A stretch of 64,000 nucleotides of DNA. Origin: Psychrobium sp051201665 (GTDB lineage: Bacteria > Pseudomonadota > Gammaproteobacteria > Enterobacterales > Psychrobiaceae). The notes under the pieces were generated by a model. That model was not told where the DNA came from, made no database searches, and worked only from the letters and a program-made list of their open reading frames with translations. The DNA is taken from the NCBI RefSeq assembly GCF_051201665.1, contig NZ_CP179210.1:1922001-1986000 (forward strand). Reading direction: 5' to 3'. Positions within the stretch are counted from its first letter, which is position 1; every line of letters begins with the position of its first letter. Both the position numbers and the translations under genes were made by a program. Positions 43,555 through 53,061 of the stretch are shown piece after piece.

Positions 43555-44769
43555 ATGAAACGTGCCGTCATCACAGGTTTAGGCGTAGTATCAAGTATTG
43601 GTAATAACGCAGAAGAAGTAACTCAAGCATTGCGCGAAGGGCGCAGTGGTATTAGCTACTCAGAGCAATTTAAAGAAGTTGGCTTACGTAGTCAGGTATG
43701 GGGCAATATTGATTTAGATCCTAGCGAGCATATCGACCGTAAAGCAATGCGCTTTATGGGTAACGCTGCGGCATACGCATACGTAGCCATGCAACAAGCT
43801 ATTGATGATTCAAAACTAACCCCTGAGATGGTATCAAATGTTCGTACTGGTCTATTAGCTGGTAGTGGTGGTGCATCTTCATCTGATCAAGTGATTAGCG
43901 CTGACAAATTACGTGACAAAGGCGTTAAACGTGTTGGTCCTTACCTAGTGCCTAAGATCATGTCGAGCACAACCTCTGCAACATTAGCAACACCGTTTAA
44001 AATCAAAGGTGTTAACTACTCAATCAGTTCAGCGTGTGCAACATCAGCACATTGTATTGGTCACGCACTGGAGCAAATTCAACTTGGTAAACAAGATATT
44101 GTATTTGCAGGTGGCGGCGAAGAAGTTGATTGGACGCTAGCAATGGGCTTTGATGCGATGGGCGCGTTGTCTACGAAATACAATGAAACACCAGAAAAAG
44201 CATCACGTACTTATGATGCTAACCGCGACGGTTTTGTCATCTCTGGCGGTGGCGGTATGGTTGTTGTTGAAGAACTAGAGCACGCATTAGCGCGTGGCGC
44301 ACACATCTACGCAGAAATCGTAGGTTACGGTGCGACATCTGATGGTTACGACATGGTTGCACCTTCAGGCGAAGGCGCTGTACGTTGTATGCAACAAGCG
44401 ATGGCAACAACAACCGGTGACATCGAGTACATCAACACACATGGAACATCAACGCCAGTAGGTGATGTAAAAGAGTTAGGCGCAATCAAAGAGCTATTTG
44501 GTGAAAAACTGCCGGCATTTGGTTCAACTAAATCATTAACGGGTCACGCATTAGGAGCGGCGGGTGTTCACGAAGCGATTTACTCACTATTAATGATGGA
44601 AAATGATTTCATTGCCCCATCAATTAACGTTGAAGAAGTTGATGAAGCTGCTGCTGGTTTACCTGTCGTAACAGAGCTGCAAGAGAAGAAGTTAACGACA
44701 CTTATGTCAAACAGTTTCGGTTTTGGCGGTACTAACGCAACACTAGTTTTTCAAAAGTTTGAAAAATAA
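43555..44769 (+). CDS. fabB: 3-oxoacyl-ACP synthase I
   Basis: 404 residues. The active-site Cys is in SSACATSAHCIGHALE, and the two His are in NTHGTSTPVGD and SLTGHALGAAG. The start MKRAVITGLGVVSSIG at 43555 has AGGA upstream; the frame is open from 43522. Elongating condensing enzyme needed for unsaturated fatty acid synthesis; FabB rather than FabF by overall sequence. Confidence 0.96.
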   Translation: MKRAVITGLGVVSSIGNNAEEVTQALREGRSGISYSEQFKEVGLRSQVWGNIDLDPSEHIDRKAMRFMGNAAAYAYVAMQQAIDDSKLTPEMVSNVRTGLLAGSGGASSSDQVISADKLRDKGVKRVGPYLVPKIMSSTTSATLATPFKIKGVNYSISSACATSAHCIGHALEQIQLGKQDIVFAGGGEEVDWTLAMGFDAMGALSTKYNETPEKASRTYDANRDGFVISGGGGMVVVEELEHALARGAHIYAEIVGYGATSDGYDMVAPSGEGAVRCMQQAMATTTGDIEYINTHGTSTPVGDVKELGAIKELFGEKLPAFGSTKSLTGHALGAAGVHEAIYSLLMMENDFIAPSINVEEVDEAAAGLPVVTELQEKKLTTLMSNSFGFGGTNATLVFQKFEK

Positions 44770-44804
44770 TTAGTATTTTCTAGTTTCGCTTTACTAAACA
44801 TTTG

Positions 44805-44837
44805 AAAGCCATCGAACGAGAGTTCGGTGGCTTTTTT
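44805..44837 (+). terminator. Terminator after fabB
   Basis: AAAGCCATCGAAC / GTTCGGTGGCTTT stem, a 3-5-base loop, followed by T's. Confidence 0.85.
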
Positions 44838-45048
44838 GTTTTTGGTAATTTTCTGTTCGCTAAATGAACAGGGACTGCTAGAGTGTGACCTAACGTATGA
44901 ATTACACAAATTTATTCGCTTTAATGTGGTGATAATTCTACGTTAATATATTGTCAGAAAAGGGAAAAGATAGTCAGCTTTTCTTTCTAATTTAATAATT
45001 TTTTCGACTGTTTTATAGGGCTTTATCAGCAGCCTGTGGAGTGAAATC

Positions 45049-45510
45049 ATGGATTACATCAATTACCATTATGAAGAGTTATTAAAGTTGCTCGTCATCA
45101 TTTCTTCAAAACCAGCACTTCAATTAGAAGCTCATGGCATTGGTAACGCCGAAGAAGAAATGGCCATCGACCTAGATTTTCATTTTAATGAGTTTAAAAC
45201 TCAGTTGTTGGAGCAGGGGCTTTTAACAGCAACTGAAGCTGACGCTATCGCAGAGATTGATAGTTTTTTTGAAGCACGAAATTGTGAGTCGTATGAGTCT
45301 TTCTGGTGCGAGTTAGAAACCCATACCGATTGGAATACCGTGCGCGAAATGGCCGCTAATGTGCTAGCTCAAATGGGTAAAGGTGATCTATCTATTAAGG
45401 TGACCGTTGTCAATGAAACAAGTTGGTTCAGTCAAAATGTCACTAGTCAACAGATTACGGTAGAGCTCGAATATTTTGAGGGGCGTTTAGATAGCGTCAT
45501 TGATATTTAG
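45049..45510 (+). CDS. Hypothetical acidic protein
   Basis: 153 residues, not recognised. Soluble and acidic, without signal peptide or membrane segment. The first half is helical (HYEELLKLLVIISSKPALQL, DLDFHFNEFKTQLLEQGLL). The end is strand-like (SIKVTVVNETSWFSQ, ITVELEYFEG). GTGGAGTG precedes the ATG. It stands alone between fabB and a MITE. Confidence 0.7.
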   Translation: MDYINYHYEELLKLLVIISSKPALQLEAHGIGNAEEEMAIDLDFHFNEFKTQLLEQGLLTATEADAIAEIDSFFEARNCESYESFWCELETHTDWNTVREMAANVLAQMGKGDLSIKVTVVNETSWFSQNVTSQQITVELEYFEGRLDSVIDI

Positions 45511-45834
45511 AAAATTAAGCCTGACACAGATTATTGAACGCCCTCCTTTTATTGGCTAAAATGAACTCCTTACCTTGATACCAATTGCATTAAATATTTG
45601 CCCTCTTGTACTTGTTAAAATTAACTAAAATGGCGTTGCTCTCAATCCTAATAGCCAGCTATTAGTCAATCGAGCGCCTTGTTTTAGCTGATTTTCTCTA
45701 CGCACAACAAGATCACTTACTTAATGCAATTGGTATGAGTTTAAATTACAGATCTTTGTTGTTGATTTAGGTTTTTAAAATTAAGTGGTTACTGCTACAA
45801 TCAGCGCCTATTTTTATCCTATCTGAGTCTATTG
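45511..45834. other. Intergenic region with MITE
   Basis: 324 bases: MITE copy 3 at 45578-45736 and about 100 bases before pdxB that should contain its promoter. No gene seen. Confidence 0.6.
45578..45736. mobile_element. MITE copy 3
   Basis: 159 bp, same orientation as copy 2 and about 97-98% identical by eye, with the same perfect 16-base terminal repeats. The near identity of two copies 8 kb apart indicates recent spread or gene conversion. Confidence 0.9.
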
Positions 45835-46965
45835 ATGATCAACGTATTAGCCGACGAAAATATGCCTTATGTTGCCGAATTGTTTGGTGACTTTTCAACC
45901 ATTACTTTTAAAGCGGGACGCGAGATTGTTGCTGATGATCTTATCGACGTGGATGTGCTGCTGGTGCGTTCGATAACCAAGGTTAATGACGCTTTACTTG
46001 AGAAGGCGAATAAGCTGAGCTTTGTGGGCTCGGCGACTATCGGTCTTGACCATATTGACGGTGGTGCATTAGACGCGCGCCACATCACTTGGACCAATGC
46101 CCCTGGCTGCAATGCCATTGGCGTAGCGCAATATGTATTGAGCTCGTTATTGATATTAGCGACTCGACAATCTTTTGATCTAAAAAGTAAAACAGTGGCA
46201 ATCGTTGGCGCTGGTAACATTGGTAAAGAACTATCAAAAATTTTTAACGCATTGTCTATTAATCATTTTTACTGTGATCCACCACTTAAAGACGCTGGTG
46301 CGCAAGGTGACTATCGGGATATGAGCGAGGTAATGAATGCAGATATCATTTCACTACATGTTCCGATGACAAAAGATGGTGATTATCCAACCTATCATTT
46401 GTTTGATGAAACACGCTTAGGCCAGCTAAACGATAACGCTATTTTAATTAATAGTTGTCGTGGTGATGTTGTTGATAACAATGCGTTAGACACAATACTG
46501 AGCAGCGGCAAGCAATTAACGACAGTCATGGATGTGTGGCAACATGAGCCAGAAATTAACGGATCATTACTCGACAAAGTTGATATCGGCTCATCCCATA
46601 TCGCAGGGTATTCGTTTGAAGGTAAAGCGCGGGGCACTTACATGCTTTATCAACGATGGTGTGAAGCCAATGGTTATGTGCCGGATAGATTGCTCACGTC
46701 TTTGTTACCGCAAGCAAATGTTAGCAACGTTGCATTGTCTCATCCGTTAAAGATGGACGATATTAAGCAACTTGTTACTCTAGTTTATGACGTGCGAGAT
46801 GACGATGAACTTGTCCGTCAGCACGGTTTAACGGCTAAAGGCTTTGATAATTTACGAAAACAGTATAAAGTGCGCCGCGAATTTAGCGCAATTACAGTGC
46901 AAGCAACTAATGAGACCGACGCAAATTTGTTGCGTAATATCGGTTTTAACAGTGTAACGATTTAA
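45835..46965 (+). CDS. pdxB: Erythronate-4-phosphate dehydrogenase
   Basis: D-2-hydroxyacid dehydrogenase family enzyme of vitamin B6 synthesis, 376 residues. The N-terminus INVLADENMPYVAELFG, NAD motif VAIVGAGNIGKEL, and HIAGYSFEGKARGTYMLYQ are typical. The C-terminal dimerisation extension distinguishes PdxB from SerA. ATG at 45835 preferred over the TTG codon just before it. Confidence 0.96.
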   Translation: MINVLADENMPYVAELFGDFSTITFKAGREIVADDLIDVDVLLVRSITKVNDALLEKANKLSFVGSATIGLDHIDGGALDARHITWTNAPGCNAIGVAQYVLSSLLILATRQSFDLKSKTVAIVGAGNIGKELSKIFNALSINHFYCDPPLKDAGAQGDYRDMSEVMNADIISLHVPMTKDGDYPTYHLFDETRLGQLNDNAILINSCRGDVVDNNALDTILSSGKQLTTVMDVWQHEPEINGSLLDKVDIGSSHIAGYSFEGKARGTYMLYQRWCEANGYVPDRLLTSLLPQANVSNVALSHPLKMDDIKQLVTLVYDVRDDDELVRQHGLTAKGFDNLRKQYKVRREFSAITVQATNETDANLLRNIGFNSVTI

Positions 46966-46978
46966 TATGGAGCAAAGA

Positions 46979-47989
46979 ATGTCAGAGCAATTTAATGTAG
47001 GTGTAGTTGGTGCAAATGGCGCTGTTGGTAAAGCGATCATTGAAACATTAGCTGATAGAGACTTTGCAATCGATACGTTACAGCCAATAGATGTTGATGT
47101 AAAAGACGACGATAGTGCATTATTTAATGGTAAATCTATCAGTGTTAAAGAAGCCAAAGACGTTGACTGGTCAAGTTTACACATTGTCTTTTTCTGTCAT
47201 AGCGACGAAGTATCTCTAAAGTTCGCGCCGATTGCCGCCGAGTCAGGCGCTGCGATTATCGATAGCACTAATGCATTTATACAGCGTCCTGAAATTCCAA
47301 TGATCATTCCGCACATTAATGGCAACGCGATTGGTGATTTCCGCAATGCAAATATTCTGGTAAGCCCAGCGCCAAGTGTGGTTCAGTTGTGGACAGTGTT
47401 AAAACCAATTTATGATCAAGTTGGCATTACGCGAATCAATGTAATGAGTCATCATTCAGTGTCAAGCGCGGGTGATTTGGGGATTAACGAACTGGCTCGA
47501 CAATGTGGCAAGTTACTCAACGGTTTGGCGGTTGAAGACAATCCGTTTTCATCACAGCTAGCGTTCAATATTTTACCGACAGTTGGAAAAACATTGGATG
47601 AAGGTGAAACAGACATCGAAGCGATGTTACGTGACCAAAGTGTCAAATTACTCGGTGATGCTGGCATTGCAATTAATTCGACTGCAGTCATGACCCCAGT
47701 ATTTTACGGATTGGGACAGAGTGTTAATGTTGAGCTAGGGCAACCAATAGATGTAGACCAAATTCGAGAATGGTTGATGCAGGAAGCGCATGTTGAAATA
47801 GACGGTGAGTATATTCCGACTCAAATTGATGATGTCACAGGTAGTGATATGGTTCATGTGGGGCGTTTACGAGAAGATACTTCACATCCCCATGCTGTAA
47901 ACCTTTGGAGTGTTAGTGATAACGTTAAGACTTCTGGTGCACTAAACTGTGTTAAAATTGCGGAAATGTTAGTCCGTGACTTCTATTAA
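46979..47989 (+). CDS. usg: USG-1-like aspartate-semialdehyde dehydrogenase homologue
   Basis: 336 residues, homologous to E. coli Usg, which lies in the same place after pdxB. NVGVVGANGAVGKAIIETLA is the NADP site. At the position where Asd has its catalytic cysteine (N-C-S/T) the sequence is VSPAPSVVQLW, without cysteine, so dehydrogenase activity is not expected. The start at 46979 (MSEQFNVG) has GGAG 8 bases upstream and lies 13 bases after pdxB. Its role is unknown. Confidence 0.9.
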   Translation: MSEQFNVGVVGANGAVGKAIIETLADRDFAIDTLQPIDVDVKDDDSALFNGKSISVKEAKDVDWSSLHIVFFCHSDEVSLKFAPIAAESGAAIIDSTNAFIQRPEIPMIIPHINGNAIGDFRNANILVSPAPSVVQLWTVLKPIYDQVGITRINVMSHHSVSSAGDLGINELARQCGKLLNGLAVEDNPFSSQLAFNILPTVGKTLDEGETDIEAMLRDQSVKLLGDAGIAINSTAVMTPVFYGLGQSVNVELGQPIDVDQIREWLMQEAHVEIDGEYIPTQIDDVTGSDMVHVGRLREDTSHPHAVNLWSVSDNVKTSGALNCVKIAEMLVRDFY

Positions 47990-48014
47990 TTAGATTTTCT
48001 TTACAAACATAACG

Positions 48015-48048
48015 AGCCGTTTTATGCATGTCATAAAACGGCTTTTTT
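48015..48048 (+). terminator. Terminator after usg
   Basis: AGCCGTTTTATG / CATAAAACGGCT, perfect 12-bp stem with 5-base loop, followed by T's. Confidence 0.88.
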
Positions 48049-48383
48049 GTATCTAATTACCGACCGCTGGTCAGTTGATGGTGGTTTGGCTTAAAAATTG
48101 CAGTTTGGTTTTTATGCTAATACTAGCTAGCAATTTGACACTTTTAGAAAACTAAACCGAAATTTTTTTAATTATTATGACCAAATGTCATTAAGCTCTT
48201 GGCTTAAGAATTTTTACTGATAATATAACGTCATAATATTCAGATAAAAATTTACGCCTTAGTGCTTTTATGCATGGGTATTGCCGGTGATTTATTACTA
48301 GGCAATATGTTGTTTGATATTATGACAACATAAAATAATTATAAAAATCGGTTGGTTAGCACACCAATTAACAAGGGACCAAG
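48049..48383. other. Leader region of fimV
   Basis: 335 AT-rich bases before fimV. No gene seen; an AAGGGACC ribosome-binding site sits just before the fimV start. No promoter can be pinned down. Confidence 0.4.
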
Positions 48384-51300
48384 ATGGACTTTATAAATCG
48401 TTTAATGAGTACTTGTATATCGACTTGTATCGTTTTTACATTATTGGCATTGAGTGATGTTAACGCTCAACCAATTGAATTGGTCGGCCCTAATAATAAA
48501 GTGGCTGGTAAAAATCAAGCGGCAACTTATGGCCCTGTAAAACCTACTGATACGTTATGGCGCATAGCATTCAATAATCGTCCTGATCCCAAACTATCTG
48601 TTGACCAAGTTCTCATTGCTATCTTTATGGCCAATCCTCAGGCGTTTAAGAACAATGACATCCATTCGATTATTGATGGAAGCACAATAACCATTCCTTC
48701 GCAATCTGATATAGCCACCATTACTGATGCCACTGCCAAACTGCGCATAGCCAATAATGACCAGCTAAAAACTAATCAACCTGTTGTGCGACAAGCGACA
48801 CCTACTGTGGTGACAAAGCCTGTCGAAGTCATTCCTGAGCCAGTTGAAACACTCAGAGACACGACTAACTCAACGCAAGAAGAACTTGGTAAACCTGCTG
48901 ATGACATTCAGATGAATGAAGCGGTGGACGATTCAGTTGAGAAAGTCATGCCACAGGCAGTGGAAAACCCTGGATTGTCTGAACAATTGGCACTCGCCAT
49001 GACAGATATGCAGTTGCTTATTAAAGAAAACCAAGCGCTCAAAGCACAAATTAGAGCCCTGGATGACAAATTGGCAGAAATGCAAACGCAAGAAGCGCTC
49101 GATTTACAAGCGCATGATGAATTGGCTGAATTAAAAGCTGAACTGGAAGATATCCAACTCGCTAAAGATATGGAGCACGATTCGATCTTTAATAATGGTT
49201 GGGTCATCGGTACGATCATGAGCCTTTTATCAACAGGGATTATGGCAGGTATATTCATTTGGTTATTGCGTCGACATAAACCTGCGCCGCAGCCTGAAGA
49301 ACCAGCCGAAGATGCTGGTATTCCAGACCTAGAAACTGACGATAATCTACTCACTGAAGATTTAGATGATGATTTGTTGATCAGCGATGACGACGATGAT
49401 CTGTTACAAATTAGTGATATAGATGATTTGGCGGACCTTGATGATGATTTATTTTCATCAGAAGGCGATGATGACCTAGTGCCATCTGACTTAGACGAGA
49501 TCCAATTAGATGATAGTTCTGAGTTACTCGATGAACTATCTGAACCAGCAGATGATGGGATCCTAGCGCAAGATGATCTAGAGGCGTTGTTAGCACAAGC
49601 AGATGAGCTTGAAGAAGAAGCGCAGGGCGAACCAAAGTTGTCAGATGAAATTGTTAGTACAGATGATATTGACGCATTACTCGCTCAAGCTGATGAATTA
49701 GAGCCATCTGACGTTGATGATGTCACTAGCGAAGATGACATAGATGCGTTATTAGAACAAGCAAACGGTGCTGTTCCAGAGGATGACATAGATGCATTAC
49801 TTGAAAGCGCGAACGAAACAGTTGACGCTGATGATATTGATGCGCTACTTGATGGTGCTAACGAAACCGTAGATGCTGACGATATTGATGCGCTACTTGA
49901 TGGTGCGAACGAAACCGTAGACGCTGACGATATTGACGCGTTACTCGATGGTGCGAACGAAGCAGTAGACGCTGACGATATTGACGCGCTACTCGATGGT
50001 GCGAACGAAGCAGTAGACGCTGACGATATTGATGCGCTACTTGATGGTGCGAACGAAACCGTAGACGCTGACGATATTGACGCGTTACTCGATGGTGCGA
50101 ACGAAGCAGTAGACGCTGACGATATTGACGCGTTACTCGATGGTGCGAACGAAGCAGTAGACGCTGACGATATTGACGCGCTACTCGATGGTGCGAACGA
50201 AGCAGTAGACGCTGACGATATTGACGCGTTACTTGATGGTGCGAACGAAACAGTAGATGCTGATGATATTGATGCGCTACTTGATGGTGAAAACGAAACA
50301 GTAGACGCTGATGATATTGATGCGCTACTTGCTGAAACCGATACGTTAGTTGAAGAAGATGCCATTGAACCAGCGGCAGAAGTAGCAGTTGATGATATCG
50401 ATGCGCTCCTTGCTGAAACCGATAAGTTAGTTGAAGAAGATGCCATTGAACCAGCGGCAGACGTTGCAGTTGATGACATCGATGCGCTCCTTGCTGAAAC
50501 CGATACGTTAGTTGAAGAAGATGCCATTGAACCAGCGGCAGAAGTTGCAGTGGACGATATCGATGCGCTCCTTGCTGAAACTGATACGTTAGTTGAAGAA
50601 GATGCCATTGAACCAGCGGCAGACGTTGCAGTGGACGATATTGATGCGCTCCTTGCTGAAACTGATACGTTAGTTGAAGAAGATGCCATTGAATCAGCAG
50701 CAGACGTTGCAGCTGACGATATTGATGCGCTACTTGCAGAAACCGACACTATAGTTGAAGAAGATGCCATTGAATCAGCAGCAGACGTTGCAGCTGACGA
50801 TATTGATGCGCTACTTGCAGAAACTGACACATTAGTTGAAGAAGATGCTATTGGACCAGCGGCAGAAGTAGCAGTAGATGATATCGATGACTTGCTGAGT
50901 GACATGGATTCGCTGCTCAATGAGCCTGATGCTCAACCGCCGCTAAGTGCATTAGAGCAACTTTCACAATTGGATCAGGTTGAGCAACCTTATCTAATGA
51001 CCCAAGACGCAATTGATGAAACCGATATTGCAGAGAGTTTAGCAGAAATTTCTGATGAGCCAGCAGTGCCCCAGACTGAACTTTCACAAGCTATAGAGCC
51101 TTTGGAGTCAGTTGAACAACCGATATCTGATATTCAAAATACCGACACGGGCGTTCCATCTGAATTAGCACCTAGTCAAGAAGCACAACATTTAGTTGAT
51201 GCGCTTGATAACATGCTTGTCGATTCAGATATATCGTCAGGTGAGCCAGCCGCACAGGAACTTGATGAATTCATCAATCCCCAAGCTATCGCCCTGGATG

Positions 51301-51809
51301 ATAACGACCTTACGCAAAGTATGGCAGAATTCGACGAGGATTCGGTTATTGAGCCTATTGCTGATTCATCATCAAAGCCACAAGCAAATGATGCGATGGT
51401 TGATGAATTAGATGCATTTATGCAGAGTGAATCAGAAAACGCTGAAATTAACCTTATTGATGCCGAAGCAGAACTCAATGAACAGTTACCGAAATTTGAG
51501 CAAGAAAACAGCTTTATAGATATTGATAAGCTGCTAGATGAGTCAGCGATGAATGAACAAGACTCTGAACCCTATCAAAATGTAGACTTGGACATTGGAT
51601 TGGATGAATTTCCTGAAATGCTGCCAGAAGCTGATGGCATCGATGTTGATGACGATCCAAATGGCGCGTCAAAAAAGCTGGATCTGGCAAGAGCTTATCT
51701 TGAAATCGATGATGAAGATAGTGCGCGAGATATGCTTGAGCAAGTTAAGCAAACAGGTGATAGTGCTCAAGTAAAAGAAGTTGAAAAACTAATGAAGCGC
51801 TTAAAATAA
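48384..51809 (+). CDS. fimV: FimV, polar hub / peptidoglycan-binding protein with acidic repeats
   Basis: 1,141 residues. Signal peptide about 1-28; LysM-like domain about 48-107 (PTDTLWRIAFNNRPDPKLS); coiled coil about 205-260; one membrane segment about 272-297 (VIGTIMSLLSTGIMAGIFIWLL). A long, very acidic cytoplasmic part follows. The conserved FimV C-terminal domain is about 1091-1141 (KKLDLARAYLEIDDEDSARDMLEQVK). In Pseudomonas and Vibrio, FimV/HubP organises pili, flagella and chemotaxis at the pole. Two tandem arrays lie at residues 481-640 and 643-831. Confidence 0.93.
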   Translation: MDFINRLMSTCISTCIVFTLLALSDVNAQPIELVGPNNKVAGKNQAATYGPVKPTDTLWRIAFNNRPDPKLSVDQVLIAIFMANPQAFKNNDIHSIIDGSTITIPSQSDIATITDATAKLRIANNDQLKTNQPVVRQATPTVVTKPVEVIPEPVETLRDTTNSTQEELGKPADDIQMNEAVDDSVEKVMPQAVENPGLSEQLALAMTDMQLLIKENQALKAQIRALDDKLAEMQTQEALDLQAHDELAELKAELEDIQLAKDMEHDSIFNNGWVIGTIMSLLSTGIMAGIFIWLLRRHKPAPQPEEPAEDAGIPDLETDDNLLTEDLDDDLLISDDDDDLLQISDIDDLADLDDDLFSSEGDDDLVPSDLDEIQLDDSSELLDELSEPADDGILAQDDLEALLAQADELEEEAQGEPKLSDEIVSTDDIDALLAQADELEPSDVDDVTSEDDIDALLEQANGAVPEDDIDALLESANETVDADDIDALLDGANETVDADDIDALLDGANETVDADDIDALLDGANEAVDADDIDALLDGANEAVDADDIDALLDGANETVDADDIDALLDGANEAVDADDIDALLDGANEAVDADDIDALLDGANEAVDADDIDALLDGANETVDADDIDALLDGENETVDADDIDALLAETDTLVEEDAIEPAAEVAVDDIDALLAETDKLVEEDAIEPAADVAVDDIDALLAETDTLVEEDAIEPAAEVAVDDIDALLAETDTLVEEDAIEPAADVAVDDIDALLAETDTLVEEDAIESAADVAADDIDALLAETDTIVEEDAIESAADVAADDIDALLAETDTLVEEDAIGPAAEVAVDDIDDLLSDMDSLLNEPDAQPPLSALEQLSQLDQVEQPYLMTQDAIDETDIAESLAEISDEPAVPQTELSQAIEPLESVEQPISDIQNTDTGVPSELAPSQEAQHLVDALDNMLVDSDISSGEPAAQELDEFINPQAIALDDNDLTQSMAEFDEDSVIEPIADSSSKPQANDAMVDELDAFMQSESENAEINLIDAEAELNEQLPKFEQENSFIDIDKLLDESAMNEQDSEPYQNVDLDIGLDEFPEMLPEADGIDVDDDPNGASKKLDLARAYLEIDDEDSARDMLEQVKQTGDSAQVKEVEKLMKRLK
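49824..50303 (+). repeat. Tandem array of ten 48-bp units in fimV
   Basis: Ten copies of a 16-residue unit, DADDIDALLDGANETV or the same with A for T (one has E for A). Units are nearly identical at the DNA level, which implies recent duplication. An imperfect unit precedes and another follows. Confidence 0.95.
50310..50876 (+). repeat. Tandem array of seven 81-bp units in fimV
   Basis: Seven copies of a 27-residue unit built on DDIDALLAETDTLVEEDAIE plus PAAEVAV, with variants K for T, S for P and D for E. The DDIDALL core is shared with the 48-bp array, so both derive from one motif. Confidence 0.95.
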
Positions 51810-51836
51810 TATTAATGGCATAAATTTTCTTTAAAC

Positions 51837-51868
51837 AAGCGCATTATTATCCGATAATGCGCTTTTAT
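51837..51868 (+). terminator. Terminator after fimV
   Basis: AAGCGCATTAT / ATAATGCGCTT stem, followed by TTATTTTTT. Confidence 0.8.
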
Positions 51869-51890
51869 TTTTTCAGTTGGTTTTTAAATT

Positions 51891-52673
51891 ATGCGAATAG
51901 CATTAGGCGTTGAATACGACGGTTCAGCATATTACGGTTGGCAACGACAAAAAGACGTAATTTCAGTACAAGCTGTTTTAGAAAAAGCACTGTCTAAGCT
52001 CGCCAATGAACCAATTACGGTGCAGTGTGCTGGGCGAACTGATACTGGCGTTCATGGCACTGGCCAAGTCGTTCACTTTGATACCACGGCGATTCGAGAT
52101 GACCGCGGTTGGACATTAGGTGTTAATGCCATGCTGCCTGACAGCATCGCCATCCGCTGGGTAAAACAAGTCCCTGATGAGTTTCATGCCCGCTTTAGTG
52201 CCTTTAACCGTCGCTATCGTTACATCATTAGTAATGGGCTGTTACGTCCCGCTATCTTACGCAGTGGTCTGAGCCATTATTATGATCCCCTTGACGAAAC
52301 GCTGATGGCCCAAGCTGGGCAACACTTTGTCGGAGAACATGACTTTACGTCCTATCGCGCACTACATTGTCAGGCGCACTCGCCAGTTAGAGAAATCAAA
52401 CATCTAACAATAGAGCGCATTGGTCAGTACATTGTGGTCGATATAAAGGCAAATGGCTTCCTACATCATATGGTACGAAATATTGTTGGCACGTTAATAA
52501 AGGTGGGCGAAGGCAGTTTGCCAACTAATGCGCCGATTGAGTTATTAGGCCTAAAGGACCGTGCTCTTGCTCCACCAATGGCAAAAGCTGGTGGCCTGTA
52601 CTTGGTGGAAGTTGAATATCCAGCGTCATTTGAATTACCGACGCCTGCGGTTGGTCCATTATTTTTCAATTAG
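51891..52673 (+). CDS. truA: tRNA pseudouridine synthase A (positions 38-40)
   Basis: 260 residues. Catalytic Asp in CAGRTDTGVHG. The start MRIALGVEYDGSAYYGWQRQ and FLHHMVRNIVGTLIKVG are characteristic. It modifies the anticodon stem of many tRNAs. Follows fimV, precedes accD as in other gammaproteobacteria. Confidence 0.97.
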   Translation: MRIALGVEYDGSAYYGWQRQKDVISVQAVLEKALSKLANEPITVQCAGRTDTGVHGTGQVVHFDTTAIRDDRGWTLGVNAMLPDSIAIRWVKQVPDEFHARFSAFNRRYRYIISNGLLRPAILRSGLSHYYDPLDETLMAQAGQHFVGEHDFTSYRALHCQAHSPVREIKHLTIERIGQYIVVDIKANGFLHHMVRNIVGTLIKVGEGSLPTNAPIELLGLKDRALAPPMAKAGGLYLVEVEYPASFELPTPAVGPLFFN

Positions 52674-53061
52674 TGTAGAGAAGTCAGACTATTCATCTAG
52701 ATATCTTGAACGATCGCCGCAAAATCCTCACCAACTCACAAGGGTAAGACCAGTTATTTATGTCATTTACCCTTGAGAATATGGTTTAATGTCGCCATAT
52801 TTAGAACTTAACTAACCTTTTGTAAATTTTCTTTTAAACGACGCCGTCTAAAAATGTCATAGTTTAAAGAAAAGTGTCGATAAATATTCAAAAATTGTAA
52901 TGATTTGTTGCTATCAAGCAATAATGAGTTATTTTTATTATGTTTGAGTATTCAACAGTGTAAGTTAAGTCAATGATGTAATGGTGGTTGAAAATTGTTG
53001 ATTTAATAATCTCGACCACATATCAAGTATTTTATGAATTATTGAATTTCACGGATCTTTT
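52674..53061. other. Intergenic region between truA and accD
   Basis: 388 bases without a gene. A hairpin CAAGGGTAA / TTACCCTTG at 52739-52775 may end the truA transcript, though no T-run follows. The AT-rich remainder should hold the accD promoter. Confidence 0.5.

Noticed and set aside
49824..50876. Regularly spaced repeats resembling a CRISPR array
   Set aside because: Units are contiguous, code for protein in frame, and have no unique spacers.
49685..50920. A 411-codon antisense ORF made of Ser/Ala repeats
   Set aside because: It is the mirror of the FimV repeat arrays; unit length divisible by three keeps the opposite strand open. No ribosome site or signal.
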